From: Marmoricola sp. Leaf446
GTDB lineage: Bacteria; Actinomycetota; Actinomycetes; Propionibacteriales; Nocardioidaceae
Reading direction: 5' to 3'
Assembly: GCF_001424755.1 (NCBI RefSeq)
Contig: NZ_LMRF01000006.1
Location: 531,300 to 595,299 of the forward strand
DNA length: 64,000 bases
The first letter of the stretch is position 1; every line of letters begins with the position of its first letter. The translations under genes and the position numbers were made by a program. The notes beneath the pieces were generated by a model. That model saw only the letters and a program-made list of their open reading frames with translations, ran no database searches and was not told the DNA's origin. This document shows positions 38,202 to 48,658 of the stretch, one piece after another.

Positions 38202-39382
38202 GGCTTGAGCACCACCTTGATGCAGCCGTCCTGCTTCTTCTGGAAGATGTCGTAGCCGTGGGGTGCCTGCTCGAGCGGCAGGTGGTGGGTGGTGAGGTCG
38301 AGCGTGCCGAGCGGGTCGGCGTCGTCGAGGACGGCGGGCATGATCTCGTCGATCCAGCGCTTCACGTGGCATTGGCCGAACCGCATCGTGATTCCGCGGT
38401 CGAACATCTCCATCATCGGCATGGGGTCCACCTCGCCGCCGTACACGCCGCTCACGGAGACCGTGCCACCGCGGCGCACGCCCTTGATGGCGGCGTGCAG
38501 CGCACCCAACCGGTCGAGCGCCATCTTGTCGGCCATCGGCGCGGCCACCGCGTCGGGCAGCGCGCCGACGATGCCGTGGGCCAGCTTGCCGAACGGCGAG
38601 TCGTGCGCCTCCATGCCCACGGCCTCGACCACCCCGTCGGGACCGCGTCCGTCGACCAGCTCGATCAGGGCCGCGCCGACGTCGTCGATGTCGGAGTTGT
38701 CGAGCGTCTCGATGCCGTGGCGCTGGGCCATGGCGAGGCGCTCGGGCACCCGGTCGATGCCGATGACGCGGGAGGCCCCGAGGTGCTTGGCGATGCGGGT
38801 CGCGAACTGCCCGACCGGGCCGAGCCCGAACACCGCGACGGTGCTGCCCTCCTGCACGTCGGCCCACTTCACCGCCTGCCAGGCCGTCGGAATGATGTCG
38901 GAGAGGAACAGGAACCGCTCGTCGGGTTCGTCGGAGGGCACCGGGATGGGCCCGAACTGCGCCTGCGGCACCCGGAGGTACTCCGCCTGGCCGCCCGGCA
39001 CCGCTCCGTAGAGGTCGGTGTAGCCGAACAGGGTCGCGCCCTTGCCGGTCTTCCGGTTCTGCGTCGTCTCGCACTGCGCCATCAGGCCGCGCGTGCACAT
39101 CCAGCAGTGGCCGCAGGAGATGTTGAACGGCACCACCACCCGGTCGCCGGGCTTGACGTGGGTGACCTCGGGACCGACCTCCTCGACGATGCCCATGGGC
39201 TCGTGGCCGAGGACGTCGCCGGTGTGCAGGAACGGGCCGAGCACCTCCATCAGGTGGAGGTCGGAGCCGCAGATCGCCGAGGAGGTGACCTTGACGATCG
39301 CGTCGGTGGGCTGTTCGATCCGCGGGTCGGGGACGTCGTCCACCCGCAGGTCGCGCTTGCCGTGGAAGGTGAGAGCTCGCAT
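38198..39382 (-). CDS. Zinc-dependent alcohol dehydrogenase (formaldehyde dehydrogenase-like subfamily)
   Basis: A 394-residue MDR enzyme. Catalytic zinc residues lie in AICGSDLH and GHEPMGIVEEVG, the structural zinc set in SCGHCWMCTRGLMAQC, and NAD(P) binding in VAVFGLGPVGQFA. The long insert and the ending GYDIFQKKQDGCIKVVLKP resemble glutathione-independent formaldehyde dehydrogenases and related enzymes. GGAGG lies 6 bases before ATG 39382. First gene of the ADH-SDR operon. Confidence 0.9.
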   Translation of the reverse strand: MRALTFHGKRDLRVDDVPDPRIEQPTDAIVKVTSSAICGSDLHLMEVLGPFLHTGDVLGHEPMGIVEEVGPEVTHVKPGDRVVVPFNISCGHCWMCTRGLMAQCETTQNRKTGKGATLFGYTDLYGAVPGGQAEYLRVPQAQFGPIPVPSDEPDERFLFLSDIIPTAWQAVKWADVQEGSTVAVFGLGPVGQFATRIAKHLGASRVIGIDRVPERLAMAQRHGIETLDNSDIDDVGAALIELVDGRGPDGVVEAVGMEAHDSPFGKLAHGIVGALPDAVAAPMADKMALDRLGALHAAIKGVRRGGTVSVSGVYGGEVDPMPMMEMFDRGITMRFGQCHVKRWIDEIMPAVLDDADPLGTLDLTTHHLPLEQAPHGYDIFQKKQDGCIKVVLKP

Positions 39383-39521
39383 GAGGGGCCTCCGTGTCGT
39401 GGGCCCCCTCCTGTTCCCGATGTCGCCCGAGGCACGCGGCCCTCGGGGTCGATCGCGTGGCGAGCACGACGCTGGGTACGTCGGGGGCGACCCGACCGCA
39501 CGGCTCGAACGGAGACGTCCC

Positions 39522-39845
39522 ATGGCCCCATCGCAGTCCAAGCACACCCCGCCCGCCGGCGTGCAGGAGGTCGGCCAGCGCGCCGTGAGGTGGATCGAGG
39601 ACGGCAAGGCCGGGAAGAACTTCACGGACGTCGGCAAGCACCGCGCCCACCAGCTCGCGGACGGGGAGGACCTCAGCGACGAGGACGTGAAGAAGATGAA
39701 GGCCTACTTCGCCCGCCACTCGGTCGACAAGGACGCCGAGGGGTTCAAGCAGGGCGGCGACGGCTTCCCCTCCCCCGGCCGCGTCGCCTGGGACGCCTGG
39801 GGCGGCGACGAGGGCGAGCGCTGGGTGCGCGGCATCGACGTCTGA
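39522..39845 (+). CDS. Small conserved protein, phage-associated-like domain of unknown function
   Basis: A 107-residue, highly charged protein. The second half (LSDEDVKKMKAYFARHSVDKDAE...SPGRVAWDAWGGDEGERW) resembles a short domain found in phage and actinobacterial proteins of unknown role with the pattern RMxAFFARH...AWxxWGGDAG. GGAG precedes the ATG. The stop region is followed by a repeat of the 13 bases CGGCATCGACGTC. No phage genes are nearby. Confidence 0.65.
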   Translation: MAPSQSKHTPPAGVQEVGQRAVRWIEDGKAGKNFTDVGKHRAHQLADGEDLSDEDVKKMKAYFARHSVDKDAEGFKQGGDGFPSPGRVAWDAWGGDEGERWVRGIDV

Positions 39846-39862
39846 CCCACGGCATCGACGTC
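39830..39862 (+). repeat. 13-base direct repeat around a stop codon
   Basis: CGGCATCGACGTC at 39830-39842, the last codons of the preceding gene, recurs at 39850-39862 just after its TGA. Confidence 0.7.
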
Positions 39863-39979
39863 GCGACGGGGCGTTGGCGGGCGGGTCAGTCCGACCTCGA
39901 TGGCTTACGGTGTAAACGACCGCGGGACCATCCAGCGAAGGCGGCCGATGCGCCTCGCCCTCCGAGCCCAGGACCGTCC

Positions 39980-40378
39980 GTGCCGTCTCACCGTCACCCC
40001 ACCCTCACCCGGTTGCGCGAGCGGCTGGCCCGCGGTCCGGAGCGACGCCCGTGGCGCCACTTCGTCGGGACGGTCGTCCCGGCCGACCTGGGCCTGCGGT
40101 CGGGGGTCTTCGCCCTCGGGCTCGCACTGGTCCTCGCCGGGTGTGCGCTGTGGATCTTCTCCGGGCTCCTGACGGTGCCCCTGGTGTTCGCCGGGCTGTG
40201 GGTGTGGTCGTGGGAGTTCGCCTGGGCCCGGCGGCTGCTCCACGGCTTCCGGTCCTGGGTGCGCTCGCGGGTGCGAGGCATCCGGGAGCGCCCGCGCCGG
40301 TGGGCGGCGATGACGGTGACGACGTTGGCCGTGACCGCCGGCTGTTACTGGGCCTTCCTGTCCTACGGCCCCACCTGA
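39980..40378 (+). CDS. PGPGW/TIGR02611-type small membrane protein
   Basis: A 132-residue protein from GTG 39980. A basic N-terminus precedes helices at about 40-75 (SGVFALGLALVLAGCALWIFSGLLTVPLVFAGLWVWSWEFAWARRLL); the ending EFAWARRLL is the PGPGW family hallmark. An Arg-rich stretch and a last helix (MTVTTLAVTAGCYWAFL) follow. Function unknown. TACGGT at 39905 may be its promoter. Confidence 0.65.
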   Translation: MPSHRHPTLTRLRERLARGPERRPWRHFVGTVVPADLGLRSGVFALGLALVLAGCALWIFSGLLTVPLVFAGLWVWSWEFAWARRLLHGFRSWVRSRVRGIRERPRRWAAMTVTTLAVTAGCYWAFLSYGPT

Positions 40379-40386
40379 GGGCCGGG

Positions 40387-40527
40387 TCAGCGGTCCCGCT
40401 GCCAGACGTAGGCGTCCGCGTCGAGCCACGCCGAGCCGGTCCAGTAGCGGTGCAGCCGGGCGTCGACCGGATCGCGGTACCAGCCGACGGGCCAGTCCGC
40501 GCCAGGTCGGGTCGACGTCGCGGGCAC
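40387..40527 (-). CDS. Tiny DUF2510 domain protein
   Basis: A 46-residue product from GTG 40527, almost wholly a DUF2510 unit (GWYRDPVDARLHRYWTGSAWL). DUF2510 usually caps larger membrane proteins, so this may be a free-standing unit or remnant. TACGGC lies 5 bases before the GTG. It is convergent with the PGPGW gene, 8 bases away. Confidence 0.5.
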   Translation of the reverse strand: MPATSTRPGADWPVGWYRDPVDARLHRYWTGSAWLDADAYVWQRDR

Positions 40528-40631
40528 GGGTCGCCGTACCGCCCTGGACGCGGAGCAAACCACCTGCGACCCAGATGGCGTCAGCCCGCCACCTGAGCGA
40601 TCGAGCGGACCCACCTGCGGGCGGCGGGGTC

Positions 40632-40637
40632 TACGGT
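40632..40637 (+). promoter_or_regulatory. -10 box of GAF-ANTAR operon
   Basis: TACGGT; transcription would start near 40644, giving a leader of about 62 bases with GGAGG before ATG 40706. Confidence 0.4.
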
Positions 40638-40705
40638 GGTCCCACCCGTGCCACGTCCTCCGAGGGATCGGCATCCACGCCATCCCCGAGCTCGCCGGAG
40701 GCCCC

Positions 40706-41467
40706 ATGACACCGTCGCTGGAGCGGCTCAGTGCCGGACTCCGAGCAGCCGTCGAGGGCGCGGAGCCGGGGCTGGAGGCGGCCAACGAGCTGTGCTCGGC
40801 GTGCGTCGAGCTGCTCGGCATGGACGGCGCCGCGGTCTCGATGGTCCACGAGGGCGTCTCCCGCGGCACCTTCGGAGCGAGCGGCGACGACGGGCGGCGA
40901 CTCGACGAGTACCAGTTCACCTTCGGCGAGGGCCCCTGCCTGGACGCCGTGTCCCACCGCAGGTCCGTCCTGGCCCCCGACCTGGACGCGCCGACGGAGA
41001 CCCGGTGGCCGCTGTTCAGCGACGCCGCGCTCCACGACGGCGTGCGTGCCGTCTTCGCGCTGCCGATCATGATCACCTCCGCGTGCGTCGGTGCCCTCGA
41101 CCTGTTCCGTGCCGAGCCCGGTGGTTGGCGCGGGGAGCAGGCCGCGGGCGCGGCCCTCGCCGCACGGCTGGCCTCCCAGCCGCTGCTCGACCTGCTCACG
41201 GCCGACCTCACGGGGGACGAGCAGTCCCGCCCGGACGAGTGGGCCACCGTCACGGCGGCCGACATGGACCGCGTGGAGGTCTACCAGGCCACGGGCATCC
41301 TCATCGCCCAGCTCGACGTGGACGCGGCCGAGGCCGCCGTGCGGCTGCGGGCCCACGCGATGGCCACGGGCCAGACCGCCAGCGAGGTCGGCATCGCGAT
41401 CATCGAACGACGACTCTTCCTCGATCGCGACGGCGGTCGGGGCGACCCAGCTGGAGGTCCGGCATGA
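40706..41467 (+). CDS. GAF and ANTAR domain protein, first of three
   Basis: A 253-residue regulator. The GAF domain (about 15-160) shows GEGPCLDAV and VFALPIMITSACVGALDLF; the ANTAR domain (about 185-240) shows VYQATGILIAQLDVDAAEAAVRLRAHAMATGQTASEVG. ANTAR domains bind paired RNA hairpins and prevent termination. The GAF ligand is unknown. GGAGG precedes the ATG; its TGA overlaps the ATG of the next GAF-ANTAR gene. Confidence 0.9.
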   Translation: MTPSLERLSAGLRAAVEGAEPGLEAANELCSACVELLGMDGAAVSMVHEGVSRGTFGASGDDGRRLDEYQFTFGEGPCLDAVSHRRSVLAPDLDAPTETRWPLFSDAALHDGVRAVFALPIMITSACVGALDLFRAEPGGWRGEQAAGAALAARLASQPLLDLLTADLTGDEQSRPDEWATVTAADMDRVEVYQATGILIAQLDVDAAEAAVRLRAHAMATGQTASEVGIAIIERRLFLDRDGGRGDPAGGPA

Positions 41468-42255
41468 CCGACCACCCCGACCGCACCGACCGCACCGACC
41501 GCACCGCTGGACGCGAGCGGGAGGTGGTCCGGGCGTTCGTGGCGCTGTCCCACGAGCTGGTGGACGACTACGACGTCCTCGACATGCTGGCCCAGCTGAC
41601 CCGCAGCTGCGCCGACCTCCTCGACGTCAGCTCGGCGGGCCTGCTGCTGGCCGACGGCCAGGGGGTCCTGCACCTCGCCGCGACCTCGTCGGAGAGCACG
41701 CACCACCTCGAGGTGTTCCAGCTCCAGCGCGACGAGGGTCCCTGCCTGGACTGCTTCCGGACCGGGGAGACCGTCGTGGCCGAGGACCCCGCCGAGATGC
41801 GGCGTCACTGGCCCGAGTTCGCCCGGGCGGCGGAGCTCGTCGGGTTCGCGTCCGTGCACGCGCTCCCGATGCGGCTGCGGGACCACGCCCTCGGCACGGT
41901 GGGCCTGTTCGGGGAGCACCCGGGCCGCCTGGCCCAGGACGACCTCGACCTCGCCCAGGCGCTGGTGCACGTGGCCAGCGTGGCGGTCGTCAACGAGCGC
42001 TCCGCCCTGGACCGCGACGCGGTCAACGACCAGCTGCAGCACGCGCTGACGAGCCGCATCGTCCTCGAGCAGGCCAAGGGGGTGGTCGCCGCCGCCGGCG
42101 AGCTCGACATGGAGGACGCCTTCCACGCCCTGCGCCGCTACGCCCGCGACCACGGCCGCCGGCTGAGCGAGGTCGCCGCCGAGGTGGTCGCGCGCCGGCT
42201 GCGCGGCCCCGTGGTGCTCGCCCACGCCCGCGCGGTCGGCATCCTGCCCGGCTAG
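41464..42255 (+). CDS. GAF and ANTAR domain protein, second of three
   Basis: A 263-residue regulator with an N-terminal DRTDRTDRT repeat, GAF domain (about 25-165; DEGPCLDCFRTGE, VHALPMRLRDHALGTVGLF) and ANTAR domain (SRIVLEQAKGVVAAAGELDMEDAFHALRRYARDHGRRLSEVAAEVV). ATG 41464 overlaps the previous stop (ATGA), so both are translated together and might dimerise. The GAF cysteine in GPCLDC recurs in all copies here. Confidence 0.9.
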   Translation: MTDHPDRTDRTDRTAGREREVVRAFVALSHELVDDYDVLDMLAQLTRSCADLLDVSSAGLLLADGQGVLHLAATSSESTHHLEVFQLQRDEGPCLDCFRTGETVVAEDPAEMRRHWPEFARAAELVGFASVHALPMRLRDHALGTVGLFGEHPGRLAQDDLDLAQALVHVASVAVVNERSALDRDAVNDQLQHALTSRIVLEQAKGVVAAAGELDMEDAFHALRRYARDHGRRLSEVAAEVVARRLRGPVVLAHARAVGILPG

Positions 42256-42354
42256 CGGCCGACCTGGACCGGTGTCGGCCGGCGGCGTACCGTGGCGGCG
42301 TCGCCCGAGACCCCGGCGCCGCCCGCCCACGGTGCCCGTCTCCAGGAGTTCCTG

Positions 42355-42693
42355 ATGAACGACCGCCCCCTCGTGTCCACGCCCACCGACGTCCCGCCTG
42401 CCCATCGGGCGGTCGACGACGTCGAGGCGCTCGAGCGCGAGGTGACCCGCCTGCGCGAGGCCCTCGCCGACAGGTCCTCGGTGGAGCAGGCCAAGGGCAT
42501 GCTGATGCTGGCCTACGGCTACGGACCGCAGCGCGCCGACCACCTGCTGCGGCGGTGGGCCTCCGACCTCGGCGTCAGCGAGCGGACGGTGGCCGAGAGC
42601 ATGGTCGAGGCGATCGACACCTCCGTGGAGGACGAGGTCCCGAACGGCCCGCGGTTGACCGCCGTGCCGACGCAGCGCTTCCCGGGCGACTAG
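42355..42693 (+). CDS. Stand-alone ANTAR domain protein, third of three
   Basis: A 112-residue protein: a disordered N-terminus, a coiled coil (AVDDVEALEREVTRLREALADRSS) and the ANTAR helices VEQAKGMLMLAYGYGPQRADHLLRRWASDLGVSERTVAESMV. There is no sensor domain, so activity could depend on a partner such as the upstream GAF-ANTAR pair. AGGAG lies 6 bases before ATG 42355. TACCGT at 42288-42293 is a possible own promoter. Confidence 0.88.
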   Translation: MNDRPLVSTPTDVPPAHRAVDDVEALEREVTRLREALADRSSVEQAKGMLMLAYGYGPQRADHLLRRWASDLGVSERTVAESMVEAIDTSVEDEVPNGPRLTAVPTQRFPGD

Positions 42694-42760
42694 GTGGCGA
42701 CCCGGCGGAGCCCCCCGGCGGAGGGCCCGGCCGTTTGACCCGGACGACGAGACTGGCGCC

Positions 42761-43195
42761 ATGACCACCGTCTCGCGCACCTTCACCGTCACGCCCCCGC
42801 CCCCGGTGGTCCTGGACTACCTCCGGGACTTCTCGCACGCCGAGGAGTGGGACCCCGGCACCGTCTCCTGCACCCGCAACGACCAGGGCCCGGTGCGGGT
42901 CGGGAGCACGTGGCACAACGTCTCCAAGATCGCCGGCATCTCCACCGAGCTGACCTACGAGCTGGTGCGCTCCACGGACGACACCGTCGAGCTGGTCGGC
43001 ACCAACGAGACCGCACGCTCCACCGACACCATCACGGTGGTCCCCCACGGCAGCGGCAGCCAGGTCACCTACCAGGCCGTCATCGAGATGTCGGGGGCCG
43101 CCAAGCTCGCCGCGCCGCTGGTCAAGCTCGTCTTCGAGAAGGTCGGCAACGACACCGAGGACGACATGGTGCGGGTGCTCGACGCCCTGACCTGA
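42761..43195 (+). CDS. SRPBCC family protein (polyketide cyclase/START-like)
   Basis: A 144-residue helix-grip protein. The pattern is VSRTFTVTPPPPVVLDYLRDFSHAEEWDPGTVSCTR, GSTWHNVSKIAGISTELTYEL and the long last helix LVKLVFEKVGNDTEDDMVRVLDAL. It binds a hydrophobic ligand in its cavity; none can be named. GAGACT 6 bases before the ATG suggests a leaderless transcript. The flavin oxidoreductase gene follows 42 bases on. Confidence 0.85.
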   Translation: MTTVSRTFTVTPPPPVVLDYLRDFSHAEEWDPGTVSCTRNDQGPVRVGSTWHNVSKIAGISTELTYELVRSTDDTVELVGTNETARSTDTITVVPHGSGSQVTYQAVIEMSGAAKLAAPLVKLVFEKVGNDTEDDMVRVLDALT

Positions 43196-43237
43196 GACCC
43201 GGCGACCCGGAGGCGCGTCGTACGGCACAGTGTCGCC

Positions 43238-44023
43238 ATGCGCACCACCACCGGCGTCGTGTTCCGGCCGCAGGCACCCCCGGAGCAGCTGCGGGAGGTC
43301 GTCGAGGCGGCAGACGCCGCCGAGGCGGTCGACGAGCTGTGGCTGTGGGAGGACTGCTTCCTCGAGGGCGGCCTGACCGCCGCCGCCGCGGCCCTGGCGT
43401 GGTCCTCGCGGGTGCGGGTCGGCATCGGGCTGCTGCCGGTGCCGCTCCGCAACCCGGCGCTGGTGGCGATGGAGGTCGCCACGCTGGCGCGGCTTTTCCC
43501 CGACCGGTTCGTGCTGGGGCTCGGCCACGGGGTGCTGGACTGGATGGAGCAGGTCGGCGTCCGCGCCCCCTCCCCCATGACGCTGCTGCGCGAGCACACC
43601 TCGGCCGTGGCCGCGCTGCTCGCCGGTGAGCGCGTCACCGTCTCCGGCACCTACGTGCAGCTCGACGCCGTCGCCCTCGACTGGCCGCCCGCGCGACCAC
43701 CGCGCCTGCTGGTCGGGGCGCGCGGACCCCGGACGGTCGCGCTCGCCGGCGAGCTCACCGACGGGGTGCTGCTCGACGCCGTCGCCGGCCCGGACGAGGT
43801 GGCCCGGGCCCGGGCCACCGCCCAGGAGGCCCGGCGGCTCGCCGGCCGCGAGGGCGAGGTCCACGTCGCGACCTACACCGAGATCGGTGCCGCGGACGTC
43901 ACCCCCGACGCCGTCGCCGCGCGGGTCTCCCTCCTCGCCGCCGCGGGCGCGGACACGGTCGTGCTGCAGTCCGACGGCGACGACCCCGACCCGCTGCGGC
44001 TGGTCTCGGCGCTGGCCGGCTGA
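43238..44023 (+). CDS. Luciferase-like (LLM class) flavin-dependent oxidoreductase
   Basis: A 261-residue TIM-barrel enzyme. AADAAEAVDELWLWEDCFLEGGLTAAAAALAWSSRVRVGIGLLPVPLRNPALVAMEVATLARLFPDRFVLGLGHG and the final ADTVVLQSDGDDPDPLRLV are family hallmarks; F420 or FMN should bind at the barrel mouth. The family includes F420-dependent reductases common in actinobacteria. It is shorter than the usual 300-350 residues but complete. Confidence 0.88.
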   Translation: MRTTTGVVFRPQAPPEQLREVVEAADAAEAVDELWLWEDCFLEGGLTAAAAALAWSSRVRVGIGLLPVPLRNPALVAMEVATLARLFPDRFVLGLGHGVLDWMEQVGVRAPSPMTLLREHTSAVAALLAGERVTVSGTYVQLDAVALDWPPARPPRLLVGARGPRTVALAGELTDGVLLDAVAGPDEVARARATAQEARRLAGREGEVHVATYTEIGAADVTPDAVAARVSLLAAAGADTVVLQSDGDDPDPLRLVSALAG

Positions 44024-44052
44024 GCCGATCTCCCGGCCGCCGGACCACCGGA

Positions 44053-44289
44053 CTGGGCGACCTGGCGCGTGGGTACGACGACAGCACAGCCAACGTCATC
44101 GAGGGCAGGTGGACCTTCCAGGTCGTCGAGGAGTACGACGACACGTTCTTCTCGGTCTGGCGGACCCTGGAGCGCGAGACCCGCGAGGAGCTCGTCCAGG
44201 GCCGTCGGCACCTGCTGGAGTCGGAGATGAAGGAGTCGCACCGCACCCACGGGCAGAGGCACCACGAGTCGCGGCCGCCGGAGCGATGA
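44053..44289 (+). other. Coding-like small frame with no canonical start
   Basis: From CTG 44053 this frame encodes about 78 residues (RGYDDSTANVIEGRWTFQVV, then charged helices with RETREELVQGRRHLLESEM) with nearly all third positions G or C. No ATG, GTG or TTG lies before an internal ATG at 44227. Either the start is non-canonical (CTG), the gene has decayed at its 5' end, or a base error hides the start. Confidence 0.35.
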
Positions 44290-44378
44290 CCCCGGGACCG
44301 AGGTCGGCGAGACGGCATCACGACCAGCCACCGAGACCGACCGTGAACACCACCGCCGGACCTGCCCACGATGGAGGC

Positions 44379-44783
44379 ATGAGTGACACGGACCACGACC
44401 TGGCCGCCCTGCCCGGCATCGGCACGCTCCCTGCGCAGACCCTGCGCCGGGTCAGCGAGCTGGGCCGCAGCCTCCGCATCCCCGCCGACTGGACGCCGAT
44501 CCACCAGTCCGAGCCCGCCGACAAGGCCTACCTCGTGCTGAGCGGCCACCTCGACGTGGTGCGCGACGGCGAGCGCGTCGCCCGGCTCGGACCCGGGTCG
44601 CTCGCTGGCGAGATGGGGCTCGTCGACCATCGGTTGCGCAACGCCCGCCTCACCACGACCGACCCCGTACGCGTCCTCGCCTGGACCAAGGAGGACTTCG
44701 CCCGGCTGCGCCGCGACCTCCCCGACTTCGACGAGCACGTGCGGCACGTCGCGCAGGACCGCCACCACGACAACGCCTCCTAG
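44379..44783 (+). CDS. Cyclic nucleotide-binding domain protein
   Basis: A 134-residue protein consisting of one CNB/cupin-like domain: IHQSEPADKAYLVLSGHLDVVRDGERVARLGPGSLAGEMGLVDHRLRNARLTTTDPVRVLAW. The phosphate-binding cassette GEMGLVDHRLRNAR lacks the exact GE(L)A..RAAT residues, so nucleotide binding is uncertain. There is no DNA-binding domain, unlike CRP. GGAGGC directly abuts the ATG, an unusually short spacing. Confidence 0.85.
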   Translation: MSDTDHDLAALPGIGTLPAQTLRRVSELGRSLRIPADWTPIHQSEPADKAYLVLSGHLDVVRDGERVARLGPGSLAGEMGLVDHRLRNARLTTTDPVRVLAWTKEDFARLRRDLPDFDEHVRHVAQDRHHDNAS

Positions 44784-44826
44784 CGGGGGCGCCCGGGCCC
44801 CGACGGGGACCCTGGCGGCGGTCTCG

Positions 44827-44849
44827 AAGTCAACCTGACTGATTGACTT
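44827..44849. promoter_or_regulatory. Inverted repeat upstream of chrA
   Basis: AAGTCAA (44827-44833) and TTGACTT (44843-44849) are perfect 7-base arms with a 9-base spacer, about 33 bases ahead of the chrA start; TTGACT may also serve as a -35 box. Confidence 0.55.
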
Positions 44850-44881
44850 TGCTGCGCGAGCCACGCCAGCATGTGGCCGTG

Positions 44882-46255
44882 GTGACCGATCAGCCTGGAC
44901 CGAGCACCGTCGACGTCGTCAGCCTGCGCGAGGCGACGAAGGCGTGGTTCCTGATCTCGCTGCAGACCTTCGGCGGCCCCGCGGGCCAGATCGCCGTGAT
45001 GCAGCGGACGCTGGTCGAGGAGAAGCGCTGGATCGGCCAGCAACGCTTCCTGTTCGCGCTGTCCTACTGCACGCTGCTCCCCGGCCCGGAGGCGCAGCAG
45101 CTCGCGACGTACGTCGGTTGGCTGCTCAACGGCGTCCGCGGCGCCCTGGTCGCCGGCATCCTCTTCGTGCTGCCGGGCGTCGTGGCGCTGCTCGTGCTCT
45201 CCGGGGTCTACGTCGCCTACGGCGACACCACCCTCGTCGAGGCTCTCTTCCTCGGCCTCGGCCCCGCGGTCATCGCCATCGTGCTCCAGGCCGTGATCCG
45301 CGTCGGGAGGAAGGGACTGACCCACCCGGTGTACGTCGCCCTCGCCGTGGCCTCGTTCGTCGCCCTGACCTTCTTCGCCGTGCCCTTCCCCGTCGTCGTG
45401 CTCTTGGCCGGCGTCGTGGGCTGGGTGGTCGGCCGGGCCCGGCCGGACCTGGCCGGCTCGTCCGGCAGGGTCGCCACCGACGACGGCCCCCCGCCGCTGG
45501 TCCCCGACGACGCCCTGCACGCCGAACGCCCCTCGGCCCGGCGCTCGGTGGTGGTGCTGGTCGTCGGGCTGGTGCTGTGGGCCGCGCCCGTCGTCGCGGC
45601 CGCGCTCGTCCTGGGGCGGAGCAGCACCCTGGTCGACCAGGGTGTCTTCTTCTCGGGGGCCGCGGTGGTCACCTTCGGCGGCGCCTACGCCGTCCTGGCG
45701 TACGTCGCCCAGCAGGCCGTCGACGTCTACGGCTGGCTCGCTCCCGGGGAGATGGTCCGCGGCCTCGCACTGGCCGAGACCACGCCCGGCCCGCTGATCA
45801 TGGTCGTGCAGTTCGTCGCGTTCCTCGGGGCCTACCGCGACCCCGGCACCCTCGACCCGTGGGTCGCCGCCGTCCTGGCCGCCCTGCTGACCACCTGGGT
45901 GACGTTCGTTCCCTGCTTCCTGTTCATCCTCCTCGGGGCGCCGTACGTCGAACGCCTGCGCCACAACCGCACGCTCGCGTCCGCCCTGACCGGCATCACC
46001 GCCGCCGTGGTCGGCGTGATCGCCAACCTGGCGCTCTACTTCGCCCTGCACACGCTGTTCGAGGAGACCCGCCGCGTCACCACGGGTCCGCTCGTCCTGG
46101 AGCTCCCCGTGGTCGGCACCCTGCAGTGGGCTGCGCTCGCCGTCACGGTCCTCGGCTGCCTGCTGATCTTCCGGCGCGGCTGGTCGGTCCTGCGCACGCT
46201 CGGGGCCTGCACGCTGGTCGGCGCGGCGCTGCACCTCGCCACCGTCGCGACCTGA
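44882..46255 (+). CDS. chrA: Chromate efflux transporter, two-domain ChrA
   Basis: A 457-residue carrier from GTG 44882 (GTG 44873 and 44879 also in frame). Two homologous CHR halves: the first with WFLISLQTFGGPAGQIAVMQRTLVEEKRWI and LLPGPEAQQLATYVGWLLNG, the second with FGGAYAVLAYVAQQAVDVYGWLAPGEMVRGLALAETTPGPLIMVVQFVAFLGAY. About 11 membrane helices. It exports chromate by proton or sulfate exchange in characterised members. A candidate operator precedes it. Confidence 0.9.
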   Translation: MTDQPGPSTVDVVSLREATKAWFLISLQTFGGPAGQIAVMQRTLVEEKRWIGQQRFLFALSYCTLLPGPEAQQLATYVGWLLNGVRGALVAGILFVLPGVVALLVLSGVYVAYGDTTLVEALFLGLGPAVIAIVLQAVIRVGRKGLTHPVYVALAVASFVALTFFAVPFPVVVLLAGVVGWVVGRARPDLAGSSGRVATDDGPPPLVPDDALHAERPSARRSVVVLVVGLVLWAAPVVAAALVLGRSSTLVDQGVFFSGAAVVTFGGAYAVLAYVAQQAVDVYGWLAPGEMVRGLALAETTPGPLIMVVQFVAFLGAYRDPGTLDPWVAAVLAALLTTWVTFVPCFLFILLGAPYVERLRHNRTLASALTGITAAVVGVIANLALYFALHTLFEETRRVTTGPLVLELPVVGTLQWAALAVTVLGCLLIFRRGWSVLRTLGACTLVGAALHLATVAT

Positions 46256-46348
46256 CGCTCGAGGCTCGCCGACACCGCCCGCGCGGCTGAGACCACGCGG
46301 GTGTGGGACGCTCCCTGCCACGAAGCGACAGTCGAGCCCAGGAGTGGT

Positions 46349-48538
<2,190 letters not shown>

Positions 48539-48557
48539 CGTGTGCCGTCCTGTTCTG

Positions 48558-48576
48558 GTGGTGGTGCCACCACCAC
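48558..48576. promoter_or_regulatory. Palindrome between aldo/keto reductase and XRE genes
   Basis: GTGGTGGTG-C-CACCACCAC, perfect 9-base arms around one base, 20 bases upstream of the reductase start. Confidence 0.6.
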
Positions 48577-48652
48577 ACCAGCCGGCGGGAAGGGGTGGGA
48601 GCCCCTGCGAGAGGGGTACTCACGTGGCCCCCCAGGCGTCCCCGTCTCCTCG

Positions 48653-48658
48653 TAGGCT
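48653..48658 (+). promoter_or_regulatory. -10 box of leaderless XRE gene
   Basis: TAGGCT, 6 bases before ATG 48665. Confidence 0.55.

Noticed and set aside
39522..39845. Phage-like domain as a prophage remnant
   Set aside because: Neighbouring genes are ordinary chromosomal enzymes and membrane proteins, with no attachment-site pair seen.
44827..44849. TTG at 44843 as the chrA start
   Set aside because: It lies within the inverted repeat and lacks a ribosome binding site; the GTG cluster at 44873-44882 is closer to the first conserved residues.
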